Origin: Amycolatopsis azurea DSM 43854
GTDB taxonomy: Bacteria > Actinomycetota > Actinomycetes > Mycobacteriales > Pseudonocardiaceae
NCBI RefSeq assembly: GCF_001995215.1
Contig: NZ_MUXN01000038.1
Span: 12,151 to 76,150, forward strand
DNA length: 64,000 nucleotides
Direction: 5' to 3'
Positions 45,001-51,891 of this stretch are shown one piece after another. The notes beneath the pieces were generated by a model. That model saw only the letters and a program-made list of their open reading frames with translations. It did no database searches and had not been told where the DNA came from. How positions within the stretch are numbered: the stretch's first letter is position 1; each line of letters opens with the position of its first letter. The position numbers and the translations under genes were made by a program.

Positions 45001-45448
45001 CCTCGGCGGCGGCGATCAGCGCGTCGACGTCGGAGGACGGTTCGGAGGAGCCCAGCACCGGCACCCCGGCGTCGCGCGCGGCCTTGACCGCGCGGGCCTT
45101 GTTCCCGGTCAGCTCGAGGATGTCCGCGCTCGGCCCGACGAAGGTGATGCCTTCGTCCTCGCACGCGCGCGCGAGGTCCGGGTTCTCGGAGAGGAAGCCG
45201 TAGCCGGGGTAAACGGCGTCGGCACCCGCCTTCTTGGCGGCCGCCACGATTTCCTCGACCGACAGATAGGCCCGGACCGGATGACCGGGTTCGCCGATCT
45301 CGTAGGCCTCGTCGGCCTTCAGCCGGTGGAGCGAATTGCGGTCTTCGTGCGGGAACACAGCCACCGTGCCCGCGCCGAGCTCGAATCCGGCGCGGAACGC
45401 GCGGATGGCGATCTCACCCCGGTTGGCGACCAGTACCTTGCGGAACAT
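42071..45448 (-). CDS. pyc: Pyruvate carboxylase
   Basis: This 1125-residue multidomain enzyme carboxylates pyruvate to oxaloacetate with ATP and bicarbonate to refill the citrate cycle. In order it has the biotin-carboxylase domain (1-450; KAVAGGGGRGMRRV), the carboxyltransferase domain (about 525-800; DTTFRDAHQSLLATR), the PYC-specific allosteric region and the biotinyl domain with AMKM (lysine at about 1091). The ATG at 45448 has GAAGG 6 nt upstream; an ATG at 45466 has no site and adds only six residues. It replaces Rv2967c in the syntenic order, next to rsmD in M. tuberculosis but 25 kb away here. Confidence 0.97.
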   Translation of the reverse strand: MFRKVLVANRGEIAIRAFRAGFELGAGTVAVFPHEDRNSLHRLKADEAYEIGEPGHPVRAYLSVEEIVAAAKKAGADAVYPGYGFLSENPDLARACEDEGITFVGPSADILELTGNKARAVKAARDAGVPVLGSSEPSSDVDALIAAAEEIGFPVFVKAVAGGGGRGMRRVLEPAQLRESIEAAAREAESAFGDPTVFIEKAVVEPRHIEVQILADGEGNVIHLFERDCSVQRRHQKVVELAPAPNLPSELRDQICADAVKFARQIGYRNAGTVEFLLDRDGNHVFIEMNPRIQVEHTVTEEVTDVDLVQSQLRIASGETLEDLGLSQDKVYLRGAALQCRITTEDPANGFRPDTGMISAYRSPGGSGIRLDGGTAFAGTEISAHFDSLLVKLSCRGRDFKTAVGRARRAVAEFRIRGVATNIPFLQAVLDDPDFREGRVTTSFIEERPHLLTARHSADRGTRLLTYLADKTVNKPHGERPRTLDPQVKLPKLPKDLEPAPGSKQKLTELGPAGFARWLRESPTIGVTDTTFRDAHQSLLATRVRTKDLLAVAPVVARTTPQLLSLECWGGATYDVALRFLAEDPWERLAKLREAVPNICLQMLLRGRNTVGYTPYPTEVTHAFVEEATATGIDIFRIFDALNDVEQMRPAIEAVRETGSAVAEVALCYTSDLSDPSEKLYTLDYYLKLAEQIVGAGAHVLAIKDMAGLLRAPAAVRLVSALRKEFDLPVHIHTHDTAGGQLATYLAAIQAGADAVDGAVASMAGTTSQPSLSALVAATDHSDRPTGLDLQAIGDLEPYWESVRKIYAPFEAGLASPTGRVYHHEIPGGQLSNLRTQAIALGLGERFEDIEAMYAAADRILGHLVKVTPSSKVVGDLALHLVGAGVSPADFEAEPNKFDIPDSVIGFLRGELGDPPGGWPEPFRTKALEGRAQPKPVQELSEEDHKGLAENRRQTLNRLLFPGPTKDFEAHREQYGDTSVLPSKDFFYGLRPGEEYSVDLEQGVRLLIELEAIGEADERGLRTVMSTLNGQLRPIQVRDTSIASDIPATEKADKGDPKQIAAPFAGVVTLQVSEGDVVEAGATVATIEAMKMEASITASSGGKVSRRAINAVQQVEGGDLLLVLE

Positions 45449-45536
45449 GCCGGTCCTTCCCATCATCGGATCGGTAGGTGAGGCACGTTACCTGCTCGCT
45501 CCCGCAGGGCGGGAGTTGTTGCCCAGGTGATGGACG

Positions 45537-46460
45537 TCATCCCCGCCTGAGTTGCGTACCCGGGGTCTGGAGCAACCGGTTCGCGGTGCCCTGGTGGACG
45601 CCGGTCAGCACGTCGACCGCGGCGAGGTCCACGAGCGCCTTCGTGACGTCCGGCGCCGCCACGTCCGGGTGCAGGGCCCGGTACAGCGCGGCCACACCGG
45701 CGACGTGCGCGGCGGCCGACGAGGTCCCGCTGAGCACCCGGCCCCCGCTGCCCCCGGCGTTGGGTCCCGGCACGTCGACGCCGGGGGCGAACATGTCGAC
45801 GACCTCGCCGTAGTTGGACGTGGACCCGACCTGGTCGCTCGCGTCGGTCGAGCCGACGGTGAGCGCCTCGGTGACCCGGCCGGGTGAGAACCGGCCCGCG
45901 TCGGTGGCCTCGCCACCGGCCGGGAGGGCGACCGGGACGACCGCCGCGAGCGCGCGGACCGCGGCGTCGAGCTGGTCGTTGGCGGTGCCGCCGATGCCGA
46001 GGACGGCGACGGCGGGCTGGTGTGCGTTCTGCGTCACCCAGTCGATACCGGCGATGATCTTGTCCGTGGCGCCGCCACCCTGCGCGTCGATCACCCGGAT
46101 CGGGACGATCTGCGCGCCCTTCGCGACGCCATAGCTCTTCGACGCGGCGACACCGGCCAGGTACGTGCCGTGACCGTTGGTGTCGGAGGTGTCCGTGCCG
46201 CCGTTGAGGAAGTCCTTGCCGGGCTTCACCCGGCCGCCGAAGTCCGGATGCGCGGCGTCGACGCCGCTGTCGATCACGTACACCGTGACGTCCTTGGCGT
46301 CGGTGTCGTAGTGATACAGCTGGTCGAGGCCTGTTCGCTGGTCGATCCGGTCCAGTCCCCAGTTGGGCGGGTTCTGCTGGACTTCCGTCGCGGAGGCGGG
46401 CTGCGCCGCGAACACCAGGAGGGCGAGCGCGGCCATGACCCGTACCAGTCGAGTGATCAT
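45537..46460 (-). CDS. Secreted subtilisin-like (S8) protease with altered oxyanion hole
   Basis: This 307-residue protein has a signal peptide (1-24, PASA) and then directly the catalytic domain, without an I9 propeptide. D64 (VIDSGVD), H97 (NGHGTYLAG) and S247 (SGTSSAAAHVAG) form the triad. The oxyanion-hole asparagine of AAGN is replaced: PAGG puts Gly at 183. Cysteines typical of proteinase-K-like enzymes are absent. It may be weakly active or a pseudo-enzyme. It lies downstream of, and on the same strand as, the erythromycin-esterase homologue. Confidence 0.87.
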   Translation of the reverse strand: MITRLVRVMAALALLVFAAQPASATEVQQNPPNWGLDRIDQRTGLDQLYHYDTDAKDVTVYVIDSGVDAAHPDFGGRVKPGKDFLNGGTDTSDTNGHGTYLAGVAASKSYGVAKGAQIVPIRVIDAQGGGATDKIIAGIDWVTQNAHQPAVAVLGIGGTANDQLDAAVRALAAVVPVALPAGGEATDAGRFSPGRVTEALTVGSTDASDQVGSTSNYGEVVDMFAPGVDVPGPNAGGSGGRVLSGTSSAAAHVAGVAALYRALHPDVAAPDVTKALVDLAAVDVLTGVHQGTANRLLQTPGTQLRRG

Positions 46461-46478
46461 GCCTCGGGCCTACGCCTG

Positions 46479-47663
46479 TCACCCGCGAGGGGCAACTTCA
46501 ACCACTCGATCGGCTGGGGCCGGTCGGAGGTGTCCGCTGACCGTCGACTTCGGGAAGCAGACCAGCGCGTCGAAGGCGTCGACGACGTCGACGGCGTTGA
46601 ACAGGTGCGCGTGCCGGATGCTCCGAGGTCCCTCGGTCCCCTGTCGTGCACGGAGGTCCACCAGCCCGGGACCTTCGGCTTCGATGCTGCCGTCGGCGGG
46701 CGCGTCCAGCTCCTGGCGGTACACGGTGAACCCGAGCCGCGCGGCCGGATCCGGCTTGAGGCCGGTGGTCTCGCCCTCGACCGCGGTGAGCCCCAGCGCG
46801 AAGTAGTCTTCGCCGAACTCGGCGGCCAGATGCGTCCCGGCCGACGGCGAGGTGAGGCCGGGGAACGGCGAGAACGGCACGCGCTGGAGGTGTCCGTTGT
46901 GGAGCATCACGACGATCTTCGTGTCGTCGCCGTGGATCCGCCGGATCAACCGGACGGTCTCGGCCATGTACGCGTCGCGCGAACCGCTCTGCAGGGCGGG
47001 CGCGGAGCCGGACATCATCGCGGCCACCTCGGCGAGGTAGGCGTCGAGGCGCAGCGCTCCCTCGGCGTGATGCTCGGCGACGGCCGTGTCGCCGTAGACG
47101 GGACGCAGCGAGGTGAGGTGCGTCTTGAGCCGGGTGAGCGCCGCGGTCGCCTTGTCCCTGGCTGCGGCGTCGAGGGCGGCGTACTTGGCGGGTGCTTCCG
47201 CGCTGCTGACCGACGCGTAGCCCTCGGTCGCCGCGATCGCCTCGTCGGCGAGGCCCGTGGCGGCTTCATCCACAGTGGACAGATAACCGCGCACCGCGTT
47301 CAGCGCGGGCACGGGCGAGCCGGCGGAACTCGGCACGTCGAGGCCGTAGTACCGGACGTCGCCCCGCTCACGGAGCCAGGTCAGCATCTCGTGCGCCTCG
47401 GGCGACTCGCCGAGGGAGAAGGTGAAGCCGTCGCGACCGACGTCGGCGACGTCTCCGGGGGCGCCGTTCAGCCAGTCTTGGACGAGCTCGCCCTCGGCGA
47501 AGCCGGACTCGAAACCGACCACCCGGAAGCCGTGGTTCTCGACGAGCTCGCGAAGCAAACGATTGCGCAGGTCCCCGAACTCGTGGACGTGGTGGTTGTT
47601 CTCACCGATGGCGACGATTTTCGCGTCCCCGATGAGCTCGGCGATCTTCACTGCGTCTGACAT
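46479..47663 (-). CDS. Erythromycin-esterase-family protein
   Basis: The 394-residue protein has the Ere-family motifs IGENNHHVHEF at 19-29 (E21, H24), FESGF near 51-55 and MLHNGHLQR in the second half, which supply the acidic and histidine residues of the active site. The family hydrolyses macrolide lactone rings or succinoglycan-related esters; many members have unknown targets. The ATG at 47663 is 31 nt from the divergent TetR gene, which likely controls it. An upstream extension runs through the TetR gene and is not real. Confidence 0.87.
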   Translation of the reverse strand: MSDAVKIAELIGDAKIVAIGENNHHVHEFGDLRNRLLRELVENHGFRVVGFESGFAEGELVQDWLNGAPGDVADVGRDGFTFSLGESPEAHEMLTWLRERGDVRYYGLDVPSSAGSPVPALNAVRGYLSTVDEAATGLADEAIAATEGYASVSSAEAPAKYAALDAAARDKATAALTRLKTHLTSLRPVYGDTAVAEHHAEGALRLDAYLAEVAAMMSGSAPALQSGSRDAYMAETVRLIRRIHGDDTKIVVMLHNGHLQRVPFSPFPGLTSPSAGTHLAAEFGEDYFALGLTAVEGETTGLKPDPAARLGFTVYRQELDAPADGSIEAEGPGLVDLRARQGTEGPRSIRHAHLFNAVDVVDAFDALVCFPKSTVSGHLRPAPADRVVEVAPRG

Positions 47664-47694
47664 ACTGAGCACACTAACGCAACAGGAGTAGCAA

Positions 47695-48312
47695 TTGGCA
47701 ACCTCGGGTACCCAGCGGCCCGGCGGCCGGACCGAACGCACCCGCCAGGCCGTCCTGCACGCCACCCTCGACCTGCTGGCCGAACGCGGGTTCGGCGACC
47801 TGACCGTGGACGCGGTCGCCGAGCGGTCCGGGGTGCACAAGACCACGGTGTACCGGCGCTGGTCCTCACCGGACGGTCTCGTCGCCGCCGCGTTGCAGAT
47901 GGGCGCGGAGGACGACTGGACGGCGCCCGACACCGGGTCGCTCGAGGACGATCTGTACGAAGTGGCGGCGGAGGTCGTCCGGTACTTCACCGCGCCCGCG
48001 TTGAAGGAGCTTCCGATGGCGTCGGTCGCGGCGGCCTTCCAGTCGTCGCAGGCGGCCGAGGCGCTGCACGACTTCTACGCGGACCGGCATGTCCGCATGG
48101 CGCCGATCACGGAACGGGCCGTCGCCCGCGGCGAGGTCCCGCCCGGCACGGACGGCGACGAGCTGGTGCGGGCGGTGTGCGGGCCGATGTTCTACCGGCT
48201 GCTCCTCTCCCGGGAGAGTGTCACGGTGGCGGACGCCCGGGTCACGGCGCGGGCGGTGGCCGCCGCTGCCGCCGCCGGTTCCTTCGTCCTCAAGCCGCAT
48301 TCAGAGGACTAA
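47695..48312 (+). CDS. TetR-family regulator
   Basis: This 205-residue protein has the TetR helix-turn-helix (GFGDLTVDAVAERSGVHKTTVYRRW) near residues 33-57 and a ligand-binding C-terminal domain of the TetR_C_16/AcrR type. The start is TTG at 47695, preceded by AGGAG. The 31-nt gap to the divergent esterase gene forces their promoters to overlap, so it probably represses both. A related hairpin follows the stop within 10 nt. Confidence 0.9.
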   Translation: MATSGTQRPGGRTERTRQAVLHATLDLLAERGFGDLTVDAVAERSGVHKTTVYRRWSSPDGLVAAALQMGAEDDWTAPDTGSLEDDLYEVAAEVVRYFTAPALKELPMASVAAAFQSSQAAEALHDFYADRHVRMAPITERAVARGEVPPGTDGDELVRAVCGPMFYRLLLSRESVTVADARVTARAVAAAAAAGSFVLKPHSED

Positions 48313-48354
48313 ACGCGGTAGTTCGCGATGCCAACCACCGCGTTCAGTCCTCTG
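48302..48354. repeat. Hairpin after the TetR gene, with compensated mismatches
   Basis: Arms CAGAGGACTAAACGCGG (from 48302) and its near-complement ending at 48354 pair over 22 nt with two differences, both of which are G-T pairs in DNA (G-U in RNA). It resembles the CCTCTGG element at 19495-19556. It overlaps the last bases of the gene and may terminate it. Confidence 0.65.
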
Positions 48355-48446
48355 GTTGGTCACCCGCTGAGGACAGTTTTACCGTCAGCACCAACGAGTT
48401 CCGGGTCCACACTGGCCTCTTCGTACTGAACGAGGGGGAGACCGTC

Positions 48447-48854
48447 ATGACCGAGGACGTCCGGAACAAGGCGGCGGAGATGCCGCGTCAGCTCAAGACG
48501 GTCCGCGTCTTCCTCTGGATACAGGCGGTCCTCAACCTCCTCGCCAGCGCGCTCGTGACCGCCCTCGCGATCAACGCACTCGACCACGGCGACGAAGAAG
48601 CGGGACTCGCCCTGGCGCTGGCACTCCTCGGCTTCGTGGTCTCTCTCGTGCTGGCCGCGTGCGCGATCCGGATCTCCCGCGGTTCGGCCTGGGTGCGGCC
48701 GACGGTGATCGGGGTGGAAGCGCTCGCCGTGGTCCTGGGGCTGATCAGCCTGATCAGCGGCGGGGCGATCACCCAGCTGATCGGGATGGGCATCGCCATC
48801 GGCATCATCGTCGTCCTCACCAAACCCGAGGAACGCGCGTGGTTCACGCGCTGA
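48447..48854 (+). CDS. Small four-helix membrane protein
   Basis: This 135-residue protein has four hydrophobic helices (about 20-42, 50-70, 83-101, 104-124) and short charged ends. It resembles small actinobacterial membrane proteins of unknown function. The ATG at 48447 follows GAGGGGGA. Its 3' end overlaps the convergent GNAT gene by 11 nt. Confidence 0.8.
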   Translation: MTEDVRNKAAEMPRQLKTVRVFLWIQAVLNLLASALVTALAINALDHGDEEAGLALALALLGFVVSLVLAACAIRISRGSAWVRPTVIGVEALAVVLGLISLISGGAITQLIGMGIAIGIIVVLTKPEERAWFTR

Positions 48855-49347
48855 CGAGGTCGATCCGGTAGCGCACCTCGCACAGCGGGACGTCCTCACC
48901 GGGCATGGTGTCGGTCTTCTCCGCACCGTCCGGCGCCCATCCCGCGGCCGCGTAGAAGCGCCGGGCGCGTTCGTTGGAGTCGAGCACCCAGAGCGTCGCC
49001 TCGCGGTGCCCGGAATCCCGCAGCGCGGCGACGGCGGTGTCGAGCAGCAGCCTGCCCAATCCCGTTCCCCAGCGCGCCGGTTCGAGGTAGATCGCGCGCA
49101 GTTCCCCGCGTTCCCTGTCGACGGCGGTGAAACCGAGCAGCGAACCGTCCTCGACGAGGACCAGGACGTCGCCCCGGTTGGCGGGATCGGCGAGGATCCG
49201 CTGCCAGCGCGCGGCCCGGCCCTCGACCGAAAGATCGCGCAGGTACAGCTCGGGCAGCAGTCCCTGGTACGCCGACTGCCACGACCGGACGTTCACCTCG
49301 GCGATGGGCCAGGCGTCCTCGACGACCGCGGTGCGGATCGCAGGCAT
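48844..49347 (-). CDS. GNAT-family N-acetyltransferase
   Basis: This 167-residue protein has the GNAT acetyl-CoA motif (IYLEPARWGTGLGRLLL) near residues 91-107 and the C-terminal LDSNERARRFYAAAGW. The acceptor is unknown. The ATG at 49347 is 2 nt from the stop of the caspase-like gene upstream, so it is probably in the same operon (EACC1-like, caspase, GNAT). Confidence 0.9.
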   Translation of the reverse strand: MPAIRTAVVEDAWPIAEVNVRSWQSAYQGLLPELYLRDLSVEGRAARWQRILADPANRGDVLVLVEDGSLLGFTAVDRERGELRAIYLEPARWGTGLGRLLLDTAVAALRDSGHREATLWVLDSNERARRFYAAAGWAPDGAEKTDTMPGEDVPLCEVRYRIDLVSA

Positions 49348-49349
49348 CG

Positions 49350-51431
49350 TCAGCCTTTCGCTTTGCGGGCGGCGAAACCGGTCACGACGGCGAGACAGAG
49401 CACCATCGACAGCGCGATCGCCCAGCCCGCGCCGGTCACCCGCGAACTGCTCGGCATCGCGAAGAACAGCATGCACACCATGACGATGCCTCCGCCCGCC
49501 ACTCCGCCGTGGAAGGCGATCCCGAACGCGGCGGGCCGCAGGAGCGCGCCGAGCACGGTCCCGATCAGGAGCGTCACCGCGAGCACGAGGTAGATCGCGC
49601 CCTCGTCGGCCCGGCTCGACGAGTAGGCGAAGAGCTCGCCCGCCTCGATGACGAGACCAGCCGCGCCGGCACACCCGGCCACGAGAGCAGCGACGGTCAG
49701 TGCGCCCTGAGGTTTCCCCAGTCCGATTCGGAAACTCCGGTCGCGCCGCACCGAAACCAGCGCCCAGGCGGCCGCGACGAGCAGACAGCCGCGGGCGAGC
49801 ACGAGGACGACCGGGCCGTACGGGACCACCGAAAGCAGCGCCAGCCCGCACAACAGCCCCGGACCCGCCATCCGCCGCGTCTTCGGCTGGAACATCGCGC
49901 TCCCCGCCCCGATCGCGAACGCGATGAGCGGCAGGACGGTCCAGCCGCCGTCCTCGAAGAAGTCCTCCACACTGCTGCCGAGCTGGAACGCGATCACCAC
50001 CAGGTACACCGCGGCCGCGAACGCGAACAGCCCGGCGGCGACGGCGAACGGGTCGGGTTTCGGTCGTGGGGCAGGCACTTCCACAGGCGGCGCGAGCGGG
50101 GGCTCGGGCGTCACCGGAGCGGGCGCGCGAACAGGCTCGGGCGGCGGGCTCGGCACGGGCCGCGGTTCTGGCGCGGGCGGCGGTTCCTGTTCCTGGACGA
50201 CCTGGCCCTCGACCCGCACGACCACCTCGCCGGTCGGTCCGGTCACCGTGACCCGACCGTCGAACGCCCCGATTTCGGCCTGGTCCAGGGAGATCTCGGC
50301 CCCACCGTCGACTTCGGTCACCTGGAGCCAGGAATGCGACGACGTGAACCGGCAGGCCCGCGCGATCGGCGGCCCTTCCAGCCGGATCCGCGCCACCGGC
50401 CGCGAGCCCCGGCCGACCTCGCCGAATCGCACCACCTCCGGTTCGGTCCGCACCCGCGCCTCCTGCCGCGCCAGGTCGGCGGCCTCGGCGATGTGCTGGA
50501 TGTCGGTCTGCGCCATCGTGGTGAGGACTTCGTGGGCGCCGATCGCGACGGAGAGGTTCTCGCTCGTCAGCCGTCGCTGGAGTTCCGTCACCGCGCCGAG
50601 GCGGGTGAACATGTTCGGATCCTCGCTCGCCGCGCGCAGATCGGCCGGGACCGGCGACGGTTTGATCCGGCGGCGCCTGCTCCGCGCCAGGTAGAGCTCG
50701 CCCTGCATCTCGATGTCCCGGCTGGGCGTCTGATTCGGGTTCCGCTCGCGGACGCTGTCGAACAGGTAGTCGTAAAGCTCGCTGAGCGCGATCCAGCCGT
50801 CCTCGTCGCGGTCCGCGTCCCCCGACCGGAGGCCTTCGACCAGCGCCGAGGTGAACACCGACGGCCGCGCGTGGTCGTCGGCGAGGTGGTCGCCCTCGAA
50901 GGCGTACTCGATGGAGTTCGACGCGGTGATCACCGCGCGGCCGCGGCCGCCGAGCCCACCGCCGGGGAACGCGTCGAGCACGTTGGCCTCGCCGGTGGCG
51001 CGCACCGCGACCCCTCGGCCGAAAGCGCCGCCGTAGCAGCAATCCAGCAGGAGGACGATGCTCCGCGACCGGCTCATCCGCATGCACCGTTGGACGAAAT
51101 CAGCGGGAACGGCGCTCGACGCGAGCCGCTCCGGCCGGGTGTTGCGGGCGGCGAAGAACAGTTCGCCAGACTCGCTTTTCAGGCCGTGGCAAGAGAAATG
51201 CACCAGCACGACGTCGTCCGGCGCGCTGTCGGCGAACAGATCCTCGACCCGGCTCGCGATGACGTGGGCGGTCTCGTCGCGCACCACCTGGACGTCGAAC
51301 TCGCTGATGGCGCGGTCGGCCAGGACCGAGGCGAGCGCCTCCGCGTCGGCCGCCGGGGACCGCAGCGCGCTCAGCCCGGGGTTGTCGTACTCCCCGTTGG
51401 CGATGATCAAGGCTCGCCGCTCGCCGGTCAT
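49350..51431 (-). CDS. Caspase-like (C14) protease with Ig-like and membrane domains
   Basis: This 693-residue protein starts with a caspase/metacaspase domain (1-about 250): H82 in FSCHGL and C132 in LLLDCCYGG form the dyad. An acidic DADRDEDGWIALSELYDY segment (205-222) resembles an EF-hand. A helical segment (265-330) and a beta-rich domain (333-412) follow, then a Pro/Glu-rich linker and about eight transmembrane helices (463-685). The ATG overlaps the upstream EACC1-like gene's stop by 4 nt. Actinobacterial caspase/EACC pairs have been proposed as conflict or programmed-death systems; activity here is inference. Confidence 0.87.
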   Translation of the reverse strand: MTGERRALIIANGEYDNPGLSALRSPAADAEALASVLADRAISEFDVQVVRDETAHVIASRVEDLFADSAPDDVVLVHFSCHGLKSESGELFFAARNTRPERLASSAVPADFVQRCMRMSRSRSIVLLLDCCYGGAFGRGVAVRATGEANVLDAFPGGGLGGRGRAVITASNSIEYAFEGDHLADDHARPSVFTSALVEGLRSGDADRDEDGWIALSELYDYLFDSVRERNPNQTPSRDIEMQGELYLARSRRRRIKPSPVPADLRAASEDPNMFTRLGAVTELQRRLTSENLSVAIGAHEVLTTMAQTDIQHIAEAADLARQEARVRTEPEVVRFGEVGRGSRPVARIRLEGPPIARACRFTSSHSWLQVTEVDGGAEISLDQAEIGAFDGRVTVTGPTGEVVVRVEGQVVQEQEPPPAPEPRPVPSPPPEPVRAPAPVTPEPPLAPPVEVPAPRPKPDPFAVAAGLFAFAAAVYLVVIAFQLGSSVEDFFEDGGWTVLPLIAFAIGAGSAMFQPKTRRMAGPGLLCGLALLSVVPYGPVVLVLARGCLLVAAAWALVSVRRDRSFRIGLGKPQGALTVAALVAGCAGAAGLVIEAGELFAYSSSRADEGAIYLVLAVTLLIGTVLGALLRPAAFGIAFHGGVAGGGIVMVCMLFFAMPSSSRVTGAGWAIALSMVLCLAVVTGFAARKAKG

Positions 51432-51808
51432 GGCGACGAATGCCTGCTCACGAAAAGGTCGACGAGCTTGTCCTGATCGGCGAGGGTCGCTTCGGACAGC
51501 TCAAGCACGTCACCGTCGATCTCCAGCCGCACCGTGCGCTTCACCCGTCCGCCGCGGGAAAGCCACTCCCGCACGGCCGTCACCACCGAACGCAGGCCAT
51601 CGGCGGACTTCCCCAGCGTGACCAGCAGCCCGCCCGCCGTCGCCGCGTCGAAGCCGCGCGAGCCGGGCGGCGCCTCACCGGCGGGCAGCGCCTTGACGTC
51701 GGCGAGCCCGCGTTCGATCAGTTCCCCTCGGAGGTACCCGGCGAGCTGGTCGGCCCGCTCGGCGTCGGCCCCGTCCTCACCCAGCTGGACCCGCACCGCT
51801 GACGTCAT
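51428..51808 (-). CDS. EACC1-like effector-associated component
   Basis: This 126-residue protein has two halves: a helical N-terminal part and a C-terminal pattern of TVRLEIDGDVLELSEAT, ending DQDKLVDLFVSRH. This matches what I recall of effector-associated constant component 1, encoded directly upstream of caspase- or trypsin-type effectors in conflict systems. The ATG at 51808 follows GGGAGG; a 19-codon longer reading is possible. Operon position (ATGA overlap with the caspase) is the main support. Confidence 0.65.
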   Translation of the reverse strand: MTSAVRVQLGEDGADAERADQLAGYLRGELIERGLADVKALPAGEAPPGSRGFDAATAGGLLVTLGKSADGLRSVVTAVREWLSRGGRVKRTVRLEIDGDVLELSEATLADQDKLVDLFVSRHSSP

Positions 51809-51891
51809 CCCCGGCCTCCCTCGCCCGTACGGATCGAGGAAACCTCCCGGCCCGTCCCGCGACAAGGTCCGATCGGGCAGAGATGTTCACG

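Noticed and set aside
45449..45466. Upstream ATG for pyc
   Set aside because: It has no ribosome-binding site and adds six residues not seen in the family; the ATG at 45448 has GAAGG.
42809..45481. 890-codon plus-strand reading frame opposite pyc
   Set aside because: The pyc gene on the minus strand is full-length and intact; the opposite frame is an antisense shadow with no recognisable motif.
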